From Boswellia sacra (Eukaryota; Streptophyta; Magnoliopsida; Sapindales; Burseraceae), in assembly GCA_013180625.2 (NCBI GenBank), contig SNVD02016092.1:1215411-1279410 (forward strand): a stretch of DNA of 64,000 nucleotides, in the 5' to 3' direction. Position numbers and translations under genes: made by a program. Positions 45,142 to 56,830 of this stretch are shown piece by piece (positions within the stretch are counted from its first letter, which is position 1; the number at the start of each line of letters is the position of its first letter). The notes below the pieces were generated by a model, which was given only the letters and a program-made list of their open reading frames with translations, ran no database searches and was not told where the DNA came from.

Positions 45142-46190
45142 ATGGCTGAACCTAACAGCAACAATGCTGAAATGGCTTAAGTTTAGGCTGACATCACTGC
45201 TCTTCAACAACAAATTGCTCAACTCATTGAAGGTTTACAAAATGGGCCTAACCACATGAACCAGCCGCTATTTGAGGATAATGGTGATGGTGAGACTAGC
45301 CAAGGTAGAGATAGGGGGAAAAGCCCAATCAATCAAGAAGAGCCCGAATCGATCAAGTAGTTGGCCAAGGAGATGGAGAAAGTCCAATCCTTCTTGAAGA
45401 AGAAAAGGTTAAAAGGGGTCAAAGAGCAAGACGATATCCTGCTCATTGCAGACAATGATTTGTGGCCAAAGTTTTTCCTACCAGACTTACCCAAATTCAA
45501 TGGAGAGGGCAACCCCAAGACATACTTGAGACAGTATGCAGTTATTGTAGCCACCACTCCTTTGTAAAAAGAGTACATCATGAAGTACTTCATGCTATCC
45601 TAAGAAGATGATGCTGCAGTATGGTACCACGACCTCTCGAAGAGTGTTCAAGAAGATTGGGAGGACCTATCCGAGTAGTTTGTGGAGTAATATCGATATA
45701 ATACCTAACTAGGGGTAACTTTGAGGGATTTGGAGACGGTGCACCAAAAGCCCAATGAGACCTGCTCAAAATATCTAGTCCGTTGGAGGGTCAAGGTCGC
45801 CAAGATGACCACCAAGCTTATAAAGAAGGACCAAGTCTGCATGATAATCAATGGAGCCCATGCCTTTATTAGTGATAGGTTTGTAGGCTTCGCTATCAAA
45901 ACATTTGAAGACTTGTATGGCTGGAGCATTCAAATAAAAGATTTGGAGGCCAGGTAGAAAAGAAGCAACAATAGCTACCCTAAAAGAAGTCAGGGGCAGT
46001 ATCACCAAGCTAATGGGTCTAGCACAAAACATATAGAGGTGAAAAAGGTTGCCCTACAAACGAAGTTCAATCATTTGGGGAGACTGTTATCCAAGATCTT
46101 TGCAAGATTGAGATCCGAATGGATCTTGTAGCCATTGCCACTAAGAGAGCTTCCAAATCCATTGCTAACGAATTGAAGGCATCACGAGAA
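45142..46190 (+). pseudogene. Gag of element D, many stops
   Basis: The ATG at 45142 opens MAEPNSNNAEMA and is followed at once by TAA (45178) and TAG (45184). Further on, 45361-45567 carries FFLPDLPKFNGEGNPKTYLR, the Tat Gag core, and 45721-45957 has LETVHQKPNETCSKYLVRWR and INGAHAFISDRFVGFAIKTF. Stops at 45358, 45676, 45688 and 45706 lie within otherwise conserved Gag sequence. No zinc knuckle is seen. Confidence 0.85.
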
Positions 46191-46395
46191 GTGTGAATTC
46201 CATCAAGTGGCTAGGCATAAGACTAATGATTGCAGTCGTCTTCATCACAAGATCGAAGATTTGATCGACAAGGGCCAGATTCCTGACCCAAAGACGCATG
46301 AGCCCAATACGAGAAGCAATCCACTACCCAGTTGTAATCGAGTACCTCCTCTAATGACTAACACGATTGGGTCAGGCTTGACTGAGGAGTGAGTT

Positions 46396-46893
46396 ATGAA
46401 CTCCTTTAAAGAAAGTAGATCGAGCAAGGCTGAGAGAGCCAAAAGGAGGGAGAAGTCAAAGCTTGAACAAAAAGAAGGGTCCATCAGAAAGGTGGTCGTA
46501 AAGAATAAGCCTAAGATTGAGAAACTCAAGGTCGAAGAGCCCAAGGCTGAAGAGCCCAAAGAAGAAGAGCCCAAGGAGATCATTGAGAGGGCAGAAGATG
46601 AGCTCGTTCCTTTGGTAGCCAAGATCTACACTAAGAAGGATGGGTCGGCCAACATTGTAATGAAGGGAGCCAAACAAAATTTGGAACCTAAATTTGTGTG
46701 CCTTAATGAGCAAGAGGAGGAAAAGCCACAAGAAGAAGAAGAAGAAGAAGTTAAGATGACCTCTACCAAGAAGAAGTCCACATCATCGAGTGCCCTTGCC
46801 AAGAAGTGGACGGCTAGAAAAGGGGCTAGAAGAGGCCTACCACCTAGAAGACTCAAAGTGAAGAAGGGTAGCAAAGTTAGGAAAGGGAAGTGA
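46396..46893 (+). pseudogene. Charged Gag-protease linker of element D
   Basis: The 165-residue frame is Lys/Glu-rich: SKAERAKRREKSKLEQKEGS, a run of EEPKAEEPKEEEPKE repeats, and a basic end (KKWTARKGARRGLPPRR, KVKKGSKVRKGK). It sits where E has its acidic linker. The low-complexity composition suggests a disordered RNA-binding or spacer segment, not an independent protein. The basic C-terminal third could act in RNA packaging in the absence of a zinc knuckle. Confidence 0.6.
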
Positions 46894-47286
46894 GTTGAAA
46901 ACCTTGTGAGAAGGAAGAGTTTACCTAGAAGGTGCAAAGAAGTGAGAGTTATGGATATTTGGGATGACATTCCTAAAGTCAAGACCCTACGAAACTTTTA
47001 GGTTGACTTTAGCAGTGATAAAGAAAAAGAATGAGTGAGAGTTGAGGAAGAAACACTTAAGGGCGAGAGTGAAAATGTTCAAGGAGTAACAAGGAGTGGT
47101 AGATTTTAACATGAGAGTGAGAAGGAAAAGTCAATCGAGAAGGAGAAGACTATTGAGAAAGGAAAAAAGGTTGCCAAGAAAGAAACTAGAGAAGAAGAGG
47201 ATCAAGTAATCAAGCAATTAAAGAAGACCCAAGCAAATGCTAGCATTTAGGACTTGTTAATTTCGTCCTAAAAGCATAGAGAAGCC

Positions 47287-47790
47287 ATGGCAAAGGCAGA
47301 GATATCAATGGCTTGTACTCCAAATGAGTTGATATCTACTATGACCAGAGGAGTGCCCAAGGAGGTAAATGAGAAGGGTGTAATCACCTTCACCAATGAA
47401 GATCTACCTTATGAAGGAAGGAATCATAATAGGATGTTGTTCATCACCACAGAGATTGGTGGGAAGACATCTCCTTACATCATGTTCGATGATGGCTCCG
47501 CCATTAATATTGTGCTTATGAAGATATTGCATAAGTATGGGGTCAATGAAGATGAGCTTGAGCCTTGTGAGATGGTGATCAGGGCCTATGATGACTCGAA
47601 GAGGAGTGCCATTAGGATCTTCAATGCATTAGTGAAGACTAGGCTGACTGAAGTTATGACAAAATTCACTATCCTCGATATTCAAGTCACATTTGCTATT
47701 TTGTTGGGACAAGCATGGTTCCATCCACTTGTTGGAGTTCTTTCCATACTATATCAAAGATCCGATTCAATGTGGATGGGGAGATTGTGA
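47287..47790 (+). pseudogene. Protease of element D
   Basis: The 167-residue frame starts with a leader, then FTNEDLPYEGRNHNRMLFIT and the active site YIMFDDGSAINIVLMKIL, where D-D-G-S is the Tat-type variant of D-T-G. The later part has VTFAILLGQAWFHPLVGV. The frame shifts at about 47770 and the linker continues at 47856-48371 with a MGGFHVSMIDEVNLIV segment matched in E. Confidence 0.85.
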
Positions 47791-47855
47791 CCATTCATGC
47801 GGCTTTAACTATTGCACCATCTGCTCTAAGTGTGAAGGTTGGATAGATACCCTAC

Positions 47856-48371
47856 ATGGGAGGCTTTCATGTATCAATGATTGACGAAGTCAATCTAATT
47901 GTCACTGGGGTAATGAAGAAACAAGGATATTTGTCAGGAACTAGGCTTGAGAGGAATGGACGTTGTTTACCATCCCTTCTAGATTTTAAAGGCCAAACTT
48001 CTAGAAGAGGTTTAGGTTATGAGTTCGATGAGGAAGAAGAAGACTTTGAGCCCAAGAAGGGGAGATTCGTCAAGTTTGTTAAGGCCCAAGATATGAAGTA
48101 TATGAAAGCAGCTAAACCATGGGTTTTCAAGGGAATCTTGAAGCTTGGATTTGAGATTTTCAAGGGTATCCTTCAAGCAAAAATCTTCAAGGGGAATAAC
48201 TTGGTTGAGGAAATGGAGAAGACGGCCATCCAGGAGGAGAAGCCTCAAGATCAGGCGGCTCCATTGACCTTGCCGCCTTCATCAAGGAAGGAATTAAAGA
48301 TGTATTTTATGAGGATGTATTCGTGCCAAACCTCTTTGAAGAAGAGGACTTGTTTATATTTCAAAATTTGA
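47856..48371 (+). pseudogene. Protease-RT linker of element D
   Basis: The 171-residue frame begins with MGGFHVSMIDEVNLIVTGVM, homologous to GYQVSMIDQINLVVVEII in E, then a lysine-rich stretch (FVKFVKAQDMKYMKAAKPWV, FKGILKLGFEIFKGILQAKI). No enzymatic motif is present. It is colinear with Pol but in its own frame because of indels. Confidence 0.65.
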
Positions 48372-48422
48372 TGCAATAAAGAATCAGTTTGCTTACTTGT
48401 GTGATGCTTTCCTAATGGCATT

Positions 48423-49388
48423 GTGCATCATAATTTGCATTTCACTAGCAAATTTGATATTCACACCATTCAAACTCATGACATTAATCTTGGTATAATA
48501 AAAAAACTCAAGAACATATGTGTTGCACTTGATACAACTCCTGAAGAGAGAGAGAAATTTAAAAAATTATTAAAGAGACATGAAGTAGTCTTCGCTTGTT
48601 CCTATGATGACATGCTTGGAAATAAAAAAAGTGTTGCTGAGCACACGATTCCAACATATCCACACATGAAGCTGGTCAAGCAGAAGTTGAGAAGGTTAAG
48701 ACTAGAATGGGCTTAGAAAATCATAGAAGAAGTTCCCAAGCAGATTGAAGCCAATTTTTTAACGGTGAAATATCCAGAATGGTTAGCCAATATCGTGCCA
48801 GTGTCAAAGAAGGATGAAAGGGTCCAAATTTGTGTTGATTATCGAGACTTGGATAAGGCCTCGCTGAAGGATGATTTTCCTTTGCCTTATATTAATGTGT
48901 TAGTAGACAGCACTATCGCCAGGATGATGTTTTCCTTCATAGATGGGCTTTCGGGATACATCCAGATAATGATGGCCAATGAAGACAAGATAAAAACAAC
49001 CTTTATTACAGAATAAGGAATCTACTGTTACAAGATGATGCCCTTGAGGTTGAAAAATGCAGAGGCAACTTACCAACCAATGGTGACGACACTGTTTCAT
49101 GACATGATGTACAAGGAGATAGAAGTCTATGTCGATGACATGGTGGTGAAATCTAAGACCGGAGAAGGTCACTTTGAAGCTTTAGATAGATTCCTAGAAA
49201 AGGTGAAGAAGTACAAGCTACAGTTGAATCCAAAGAGGTGTGTCTTTGTAGTCACCTCAGGGAAGCTATTGGGGTTTGTAGGTGGCAAGAACGAGATAGA
49301 AGTAGATCGAGACAAGGTTAAGGCAATTACAAAAATGCCATCACCCAAGATAGAAAAAGAAGTTAGAGGGTTTCTTGGGAAGATCTAG
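48423..49388 (+). pseudogene. Reverse transcriptase of element D
   Basis: 48423-48716 is the N-terminal part (FKKLLKRHEVVFACSYDDM, AEHTIPTYPHMKLVKQKLRR). 48765-49016 has EWLANIVPVSKKDERVQICV, DYRDLDKASLKDDFPLPYIN and FSFIDGLSGYIQIMM with the first catalytic aspartate. 49035-49388 has MPLRLKNAEATYQPMVTTLF, the catalytic EVYVDDMVVKSK and the thumb (LNPKRCVFVVTSGKLLGFV). Stops lie at 48715 and 49015, and TAG at 49386 replaces a Gln codon that E retains as CAA. Both YVDD residues survive. Confidence 0.9.
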
Positions 49389-49826
49389 TACATCAGTAAG
49401 TTCATTGCCTAATTGATGATAGTTTGTACACTGATCTTTAGGCTTCTAAAGAAGGATCAGTGCCAAGAGGCATTTGAGAAGATTAAGAAGTACTTGCAAA
49501 ATCTGCTAGTTTTAAGACTACCAAAACTTGGCAAGAATTTGATTCTCTACTTGGCTCTTGAGGAGGAGGTCATGGGTGCTATGTTGGCACAAGAAGACGA
49601 GAATGGCATAAAACATGCCATCTACCATCTTAGCAAGAAGTTGCTACCATACGAGGTGAAATACAGTTACATAGAGAAGACGTGCTTCGCCATGGTGTGG
49701 CTCTTAAAGAAGTTGAGGCATTACTTTTAGTCTTATAAGATTAAGGTTATCTCGAATGAGGATCCAATCAAGTATCTTTACGAAGCACCATCATTGGTGA
49801 GGAAGCTAGTAGTATGGCTGGTCTAA
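49389..49826 (+). pseudogene. RNase H of element D
   Basis: The frame 49413-49730 contains CQEAFEKIKKYLQNLLVLRL, LILYLALEEEVMGAMLAQED and KHAIYHLSKKLLPYEVKYSY, ending at LRHYF followed by TAG (49728), where E has CAA. About 97 more bases in the same frame show a continuation with YEAPSLVRKLV, interrupted by another stop. Confidence 0.85.
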
Positions 49827-50400
49827 TTGTCAGAATTTGACATTGAGTATGTCACCAAGAAGGTGGTGAAAGGAAGAGTAGTAGCAGAGTTTTTTGCCAT
49901 GAATTCGATCGACGATGATTATCCATGGGATGGAGAATGTTATAAGATTAAGGATTTCCCAGATGAACGTCTGGGGGTAATCTTAATAGTGGGATGGAGA
50001 ATGTTCTTTGACAGAGCTATCAATAGAAATGATGTCGGAATAAGAGTTGTTCTGGTCTTAGAGTCACCAATAATATGGCTCAGTAAGAAGCTTGTGCCTT
50101 TGATTTAGAAGTTGTGATTGCAATGGGTATCGATGAAATAGAAGTTTTGGGAGATTCAAAACTAGTCATCTCTCAAGCCAATGAAGATTGGGATCTATAG
50201 GAAGGAAGGTTGAAACCGTATCTTGAGCACATCAGAAGGTTGATAAGGAGGTTCAAGCAGTGTACTTTCACCTATCTCCCCAGAAATAAGAATCAGATGG
50301 TTAACGCTTTAGTCTCTTTGGCATCAGTTTGGATAAGTACCCAAGAGTTTTTTGTGAGACCAATAGTGATATCACAAGCATAGGGTCCTTGTTATATAGA
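49827..50400 (+). pseudogene. Second (archaeal-like) RNase H domain of element D
   Basis: Frame 49827-50108 starts with the connection segment EFDIEYVTKKVVKGRVVAEF, then ILIVGWRMFFDRAINRNDVG with the W-x-[ML]-[FY]-[FV]-D-G-A pattern of the extra RNase H (here D-R-A). After a stop the reading continues with MGIDEIEVLGDSKLVISQAN, which includes the G-D-S motif, and NKNQMVNALVSLAS. Position between the RT-linked RNase H and integrase is diagnostic of Tat elements. Confidence 0.8.
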
Positions 50401-51670
50401 ACCTCATGTAATGACGGCCAAAGTGGATGAGAAGCCATGGTTCTATGACTTCAAGAGATACCTGGAAGAAAGGATTCTACCAGATAAGGCCAGCAAGAAT
50501 GATGGGTTGTACTATGAAGGTTGGCTTAACAATTTACTTGTCATTAAGGAGTGATGTACAAAAGAATGCCAGAAGGGATGTAATTGAGGTGTGTCGATGG
50601 GAAAGACACTAGAAGGCTCATGAAGGAAATCCATCGTGGTGTATGTGGACCATATATGAATGGGCTAATGCTTGCAAAGAAGATAATGAGACAAGGCTTT
50701 TACTGGCTAACCATAGAGATAAATTGTGTCCAATTTGTGAAAAGGTGTCACCAGTGTCAGATCAATGGAAATTTGATTCACCAACCACCCTTGGATTTAT
50801 AAGGGATGACAGCATTATGGCCCTTTGCTGAATAGGGAATTGACATTATAGGTGAGATAAGGCCGTTAGCCTCAATGGGTATAGATATGTGGTGATAGCG
50901 ATTGACTACTTCACCAAGTAAATAGAAGCTAAGTCCTACAATAAACTGGGGGCAAAGCAGATGGCGAAGTTCATTGAGAAAAACATTATATGTAGATTTG
51001 GAGTGCCACATCACGTCGTGACTGACAATAGGGTTCATTTCTTGGTTGAGACTAAAGTCTTATTTGAGAAGTATAGAATTGAACATCATAACTCGTCTCT
51101 ATTTCGGTGACAAGCAAATGGAGGAGTAGAAGCAGCCAATAAAAACGTCAAGAAGATATTGGCCAAGACAGTACAGACATGCAAAGATTAGGCGGAGAAG
51201 CTGTTATTTGTGTTATGGTGTTATAGAACAACACCCGAAAGTTTGACAGGCACGACACCCTTCTCGTTGGTGTATGGTTTAGAAGCGGTTCTACCAATTA
51301 AGATAGAAATAAAATCAACGAGAGTTCTAATGGACGCAAAAATTCCTGAAGGGGAGTGGATTGACAATAGATGTGAACAATTGGCCTTGATTGATGAGAA
51401 AAAAATGAAGGCCAGATATCACAAGCAACTATATCATAAACGGATTCCTCGAGCCTTTAACAAAGGAATAAATGCAAGGAAGTTCAAGGAAAGGGAATTG
51501 GTCTTTAAATAAGCTAAGACAATAGTGTTTGATCTGAGAGGAAAGTTCAAACCCAACTGGGAGGGCTCATTCATTGTGACGAAGGTCATGTCTGGTGGAG
51601 CCGTTATCCTCTCAAATATAGAAGGAAATGAATTCACTGAGCCCATCAATATGGCCAGGCTGAAGAAGTA
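50401..51670 (+). pseudogene. Integrase of element D
   Basis: EKPWFYDFKRYLEER near 50430 leads in. Zinc-binding: 50584-50802 includes EIHRGVCGPYMNGLMLAKKI and CVQFVKRCHQCQINGNLIHQ, so HHCC is largely preserved. The core shows GIDIIGEIRP-like remnants, VTDNRVHFLVE and NGGVEAANKNVKKILAKT for the DDE motif, then LWCYRTTPESLTGTTPFSLV. The C-terminal part (51525 on) has FKPNWEGSFIVTKVMSGGAV and NMARLKKYY. TAG at 50198 and 51189, TAA near 50919 and frameshifts break it. An A-rich tail follows to the LTR. Confidence 0.88.
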
Positions 51671-53292
51671 TTATGTATGGAAAAAAAAAAGAAAAAAAAA
51701 ACAAAGAAGTGTGAGGCGAAAAATAATTAATCTGAAAATCAGAAATGACTTATTAATGATAGGAGTTGTCCCATTATATGTAGACACTGAATTTTTTAGG
51801 CTCGATAATGAATATGAAGCAGAAAAAATGACCAAAATGCCCTTAGAGGCCAAAAAAGGAAAGGTGAGACATAGTTGGTGAAAGGTCTCGAAAACTAACA
51901 TATAATTTCAAAAAATCACAGAAATTAATCTACGAGGAATCAGATGATAACTCATATACCGTCGTGAAGCTACGAATGTCTAATTTTCATAAAAATTTAC
52001 GGATCATGAATCGGAGTTGAACTCGAAAAGATATAAGTAATTGAATAGACAAAGATCAGAACAGACTACATTGTAAAATTATAAAATAGGAAGGGCCAAA
52101 CAACAAGTGCACTGTTTATGCAATACTGTTCATCTGAATCTCACATTGGTTTTTTATCACCTTTTCACTCCAAGGAAAGCCTTTATAAGCACACATTGGG
52201 CACACTTCTCAAGGCATCTAGAAATCCTCTCTCTCTCTCCCTCTAGGACACATTTGTGAGAATTCCTAGAAGTCCTTTCTAGTCTAATATTTTTCGAGGG
52301 TTTTATATTGCTCTAAACCCAAAAGGGTACGTCCTGAGAGCAGTTTATTCTTCTCCCCCCTATCTTCTCTTTTATTTTCCTTGCTTAGAATAAGTATGTT
52401 TAGGGTGTGATTTTATGCTTAGAAGCATATTTAGGATTTTATCAATTGTCTAACCCTTATTTGTTCTGCGAGATGAATAAGCGTGTCAAGGTAAGTCCAC
52501 TATCTCTCATTTATTAAAACCATGCTTAGGAGTTTAATTTCTTTCCGAATGCTTAGAAACATGTCTAGGAGCACATGATTAGAATCATGCTAGGATAATT
52601 TATTTGCTTTTATGAATGTTAGGGAATAGCATAGAATAGGTAAGAATTACCAATTTATCCTTGAATATTATGATCAATGTTGATTGTTTGAATTAGGCTA
52701 GAAATGCGATGAAATTATGAATTAATATGAATTATGCTAGAATAGCGCTACATAGGATGCCATGATAGAAGTTATCAAATCTAGACTAGAATGCCATGAT
52801 ATTGGATTATGGCTTTGTATGATTCATGAATGTATGAATGCTTGTATATTAAGAAGTGTAATTATGTGATGCCATGAAGTGATGGTATACTCACATTGAT
52901 GGTGAGGGATCATCACAAAGAATGAATGCCTTAGTAAACTATGTTTGGATGGACATGTAAGTGTTGACCCAGGTATGGCAACCCAAGAGGGGGGGTGAAT
53001 TGGGTTTTTATTTATCAAAACGGATTTAGAAAACTTTTCTTGAAAGATCAAAATTATTTAACTCTTTCTTTGAGAATAAAGGTGAAGAAGATGAAATTAG
53101 AATTTATCAAAGATGCAATCAAAAGATTAATAATAATGAACAATCACAAGTGCAAGTAAATGTAAAGAGGAAAAGGATAGAGAGAGTGCAAACTCAATTT
53201 ACATGGTTCGGCAAACCTTGCCTACGTCCACGGGCTCCTAGCTTCACGAGCTAAGCTTTCCACTAAGTTGTAGAAATCTTTACAACTTGCTT

Positions 53293-53640
53293 GATGAACA
53301 ACCTCACCAAGACTTTTTCTTCAACTCTTGATAACACCACACCAAGAGTTCTTCTTGATGAACAACCTCACCAAGGCAACTTCCTTCAACTCTTGATAAC
53401 ACCACACCAAGAGTTCTTCTTGATGAACAACCTCACCAAGGCAACTTCTTCAACCCTTGATAACACCACACCAAGAGTTCTTCTTGATGAACAACCTCAC
53501 CAAGGCAACTTCCTTCAACTCTTGATAACACCACACCAAGAGTTCTTCTTGATGAACAACCTCACCAAGGCAACTTTCCTTCAACTCCTTGATAACACCA
53601 CACCAAGAGTTCTTCTTGATGAACAACCTCACCAAGGAAA
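53293..53640. repeat. About 65-bp tandem repeat, five copies
   Basis: Units start GATGAACAACCTCACCAAGG at 53293, 53358, 53422, 53486, 53551 and (partial) 53618; spacing is 64-67 bp. Open frames across it on both strands are products of the repeat. Confidence 0.92.
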
Positions 53641-53959
53641 GAGTTCTCTCAAGGATAACTTTTTATCCTTTACAAGAATATCTCACTCTCACCAAAATAC
53701 AAGAACAAAGATAAATTTTTACAACAAAAGTACAACTCTCTTCAAAGAGTAGATAAAGAATATAAAAGCTCTCTAGACTTGATATTTCTCTTGTTTTTTG
53801 TTTGATAGATGCTTCTCTTACTCTTGCTGAATGCATGGGAGAAGGGCTCCTTTTATAGGCAAATGGGAAGAACTTAATCAAGTGAAGACACTAACTCCAA
53901 ATTTTCTGCCCACCATAAAAACTGTAATCTTGTCTGTCATTTTTGTCAATGTTCCGTTT

Positions 53960-54660
53960 GAAATTTGAAAATCTGTAAAACATAAAAGATCTGTACATTT
54001 GAATAAGCTTTCCAACTCATCAAGAATCAAGTCATTTGGATATCTGTAGCTCAAGATATGGCCAAAACACCATTCGGTGCTCATGTGACTTGATTTTTCT
54101 TCCTTGTGTCAGTCCACCGAATTGAATGATAATTCTGTCAGCATTCTGTTTGAAATTTGAATTTCTTCAAAACATAAAAGATCTGTATATTTGAATAATA
54201 TTTCCAAAAAATTAAGAATCAAAGCATTTGGATATCTCTATCTTAAGATATGGCCAAAACACCATTCGGTGCTCATGTGAGTTGATTTTTCTTCCTTGTG
54301 TCAGTCCACCGAATTGCATGTCAATTATGTCGGCCTTCCATTTGAAATTTGAATTTCTTCAAAACATATGAAATGTGCCTCATTATGTCATCTTTCCAAT
54401 TCCATAAGAATCAAGTCATTTTGATTTTTCTAGCTCAAGATATGTCCAAAAGAGTATTCGGTGCTCATGTCAGCTGCTTCCATTTGTCTTTCAACTTGCA
54501 TGATGATTTGGACAACCTTACACTTGAAATTTGAATTTTTTTAAAACATATGAAATGTTATAAATTGAGTAAGCTTTCCAAAGGCTCAAGAATCACGTCA
54601 TTTGGACATCTGTAGGGAAATATATGACCAATTGATTGAACATTGCTTATGTGTCACATT
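53960..54660. repeat. 192-bp imperfect tandem repeat, about 3.5 copies
   Basis: (C/T)ATTCGGTGCTCATGT occurs at 54071, 54263 and 54455, each 192 bp apart, with a degenerate fourth copy after 54600. The units also share TTTGAAATTTGAA and AAAACATA. Confidence 0.9.
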
Positions 54661-56059
54661 CCTTGAATCAAACCTTGTTCTTAAACTTTGGTGCCTTTAA
54701 CATGTAGTCTTCTCCTTAGCTTCAACACTTCATTTTAATAAGCCTCTTCTTGATTTTACAATTATTTCAATGATATTACTCTTGCACATAAATAAACATG
54801 TTAGTAAATCACAATGAATCAATGTGTATTGTTATCATCAAAATTATCATGTAGCCTTAGGGCTAACAGTAAGAAGCTTAATAGACGTTTGACAGACTCA
54901 CATATGATGGTAAGGAATTCATCATCTATTGATTTTTGAATGTACATGAATGTATAAAATATTTTTATTGTTGAATAACAATTGTTGTAATATTCTCCCC
55001 TTCCCCCATATTTGAAAGGAAATGTAATCTATTATCCTCCCTTTTTCTTTGTATGAATATACAATTGCTATGAAAGAATTCACCTCACATGTCTAATAAA
55101 GATAAAAAATGGAAATGTGTGCATAAAACGAACAACGGTAAGTGGGCTAAGTGACAATACGAGCTATTCTTATTTGGTATTTCCTTAATGGAGGTCAAAT
55201 TTATATCCGGGCGGGTCAAATGACTTGTACTTAACTTCCCAAACCCATATTTGAAGGGATGAAGGTAATTTAGGTCCCGAAGCGAGGGATCAGATTGCCC
55301 CCATTCATTCGCAGTTGAATAATTGGGTGGCAACTCTATTCTCTAGACGTGCCTATGGCTCTTTTGTGTTCCCATAAGTCTCGAAAGAGGCTTTGACACA
55401 ATGTCGTGGTCGCAAAAGCTCTAACGGGATGAAAGTCCTATTTGTAGTGGCGACTCCACTAGGGATAAGAGAAGTTCATTCCGATGGGAATACTAAATTC
55501 TAATAGCTCATGTCGGTGTAATGAGTCCTTGCATCACAACACTTCCGCACACAATGAGCACGAACTGCCTAAACTAGCCTGTGGCATTGGCATGAGAAGT
55601 TGTTGGCTCCATTTGACCCCTAGACGACTCATGTTGGTGTCACCATCTTTGAGCACGTACCATTAAATTGGTATAAAAAGAGATTGGCCCAAAAGGACAT
55701 CTCTCGCTCGAAGGAGCCCAGATTATTGAACCCTTGAGACTCATGCCCATATAGACAACTCTAGAAATTTTCAATATGATGAATATCCAAAACCCATGTT
55801 GAAAAGCATGTCATGGATGTAAATTGCCTATGATTAGAATAACATCAACTCAAACCTCATAGAACCATGAATGAATGTCACATGTCAAGTCACCCATAAG
55901 AATAAAATGGGGACATATGCCACAAGTTAAGGTTATCATGATGTTTAGTAGCCATGTTATGATAATCATGGAGAATTCAAACACCAACATGAATGTTAGA
56001 AATAAGAGAAAGAATCTGGCATTCCCACATCCTATGATGATGTGTTGGGAATGAAGCAA

Positions 56060-56830
56060 AAAATCCTAGGCTTTACAACATAAGGAAAGTGTTTTAGGCC
56101 TTTTTTGGATCGATTGAGCCTTTCAAGCCCACCTAATCATGATTTATTATTCCTAGTGTACCCCACTGAGCCTAATCAAACCTTTTCTTTGTCAAACCAT
56201 AAACTTTATCCTAACCTTGAAATTTTTTTTCCTACATAGTACCCTTCACTCATAGCATATGAACATTCTAGAAAAGAACATTGAGGACCATGCTTATGGG
56301 AGAATGAAAGGAAGTTGACAAGTTTTTGTGCAATTCTGAGCTCAAAGAAAAAAAAAAAGAAAAAAGGAAGAGAACAAAAAAACAAAAGTAAGAAGAAGAA
56401 GAAAAAGAAAAAGAAGAGTGCTAATCCCATTCCTCGTAAAGTGTAGGGATGTAGGCACTCAAAATCAAAAACAAAGTAGAAACTCAAAGTTTGGGGGTAC
56501 AAAAGGAAGAAGTTAACGCTCTCAATTAAAACCTAGAATGGTTGTATGACTATGGGTAAGATAACTTTATAGTTTCCTTTATCATACCTTGATGTTATGA
56601 AGAGCCTACATTAGTAGAGAGTGGTGTGAAAAGTGGGTTTATGGTAGTTCTTCTATCTTTAGAGATTAATCATTAGTTTCTATTTGCATAAAGCTATCCA
56701 GTCTTACCAAGTGAAGTATGATTGGCTATACACACATAAACAGAGAATCTTGAATGAAGTGATTCTAGCATTAGAGTTGAAATTGTGAATAATCACAATG
56801 TCAATGTATTACCTTTGAGCTATTGAACTT
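56060..56830 (+). other. Athila-like 3' UTR fragment inside D2
   Basis: TTTTAGGCC...GATCGATTGAGCC, TACCCC(A/T)...GAGCCT, CTTTTTCTTTGT and CCTTTATCATACCTT follow in the same order as at 4480-5180 in element A. This places Athila 3' sequence within a Tat-type leader, so D2 is a mosaic or carries a degraded insertion; the edges are not sharp. Confidence 0.55.

Larger units (their letters stand above)
52962..54868. mobile_element. 1.9-kb solo-LTR-like insertion with 5-bp target duplication
   Basis: The element starts TGTTGACCCAGG and ends GGGCTAACA, flanked on both sides by GTAAG (52957-52961 and 54869-54873). TG...CA ends and a 5-bp duplication fit a solo LTR or a small non-autonomous LTR element; no PBS, PPT or coding is visible. 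It holds two internal tandem arrays, described separately. Confidence 0.8.
42542..55446 (+). mobile_element. Element D: Tat/Ogre-like Ty3/gypsy retrotransposon, full structure but decayed
   Basis: LTRs start TGTAGACACTG(G/A)ATTTTT at 42542 and 51779. The internal part holds PBS, leader, Gag, a charged linker, protease, RT, RNase H, a second RNase H and integrase in that order on the plus strand. Presence of the second RNase H before integrase identifies the Tat lineage. The 3' LTR is directly followed by another PBS at 55448, so D shares this LTR with element D2. Coding regions contain numerous TAG/TAA stops. Confidence 0.88.
51779..55446 (+). repeat. 3' LTR of element D, shared with D2 and interrupted by a solo-LTR-like insertion
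   Basis: The start TGTAGACACTGAATTTTT repeats that at 42542. Removing the insertion and one target duplication (52962-54873) leaves about 1756 bp, close to the 1794 bp of the 5' LTR. It is directly followed by PBS 55448-55465, so the same LTR also serves as 5' LTR of D2. Confidence 0.85.

Noticed and set aside
46396..46893. Stand-alone Lys/Glu-rich nuclear protein
   Set aside because: It is colinear with the Gag-to-protease linker of a Tat element and continues the Gag-Pol order.
53293..53640. CRISPR-like array
   Set aside because: Units are near-identical along their whole length with no unique spacers; the genome is a plant.
53291..53752. Tandem-repeat protein of 153 codons
   Set aside because: It arises from the 65-bp minisatellite; unit lengths of 64-67 bp change the frame between copies.
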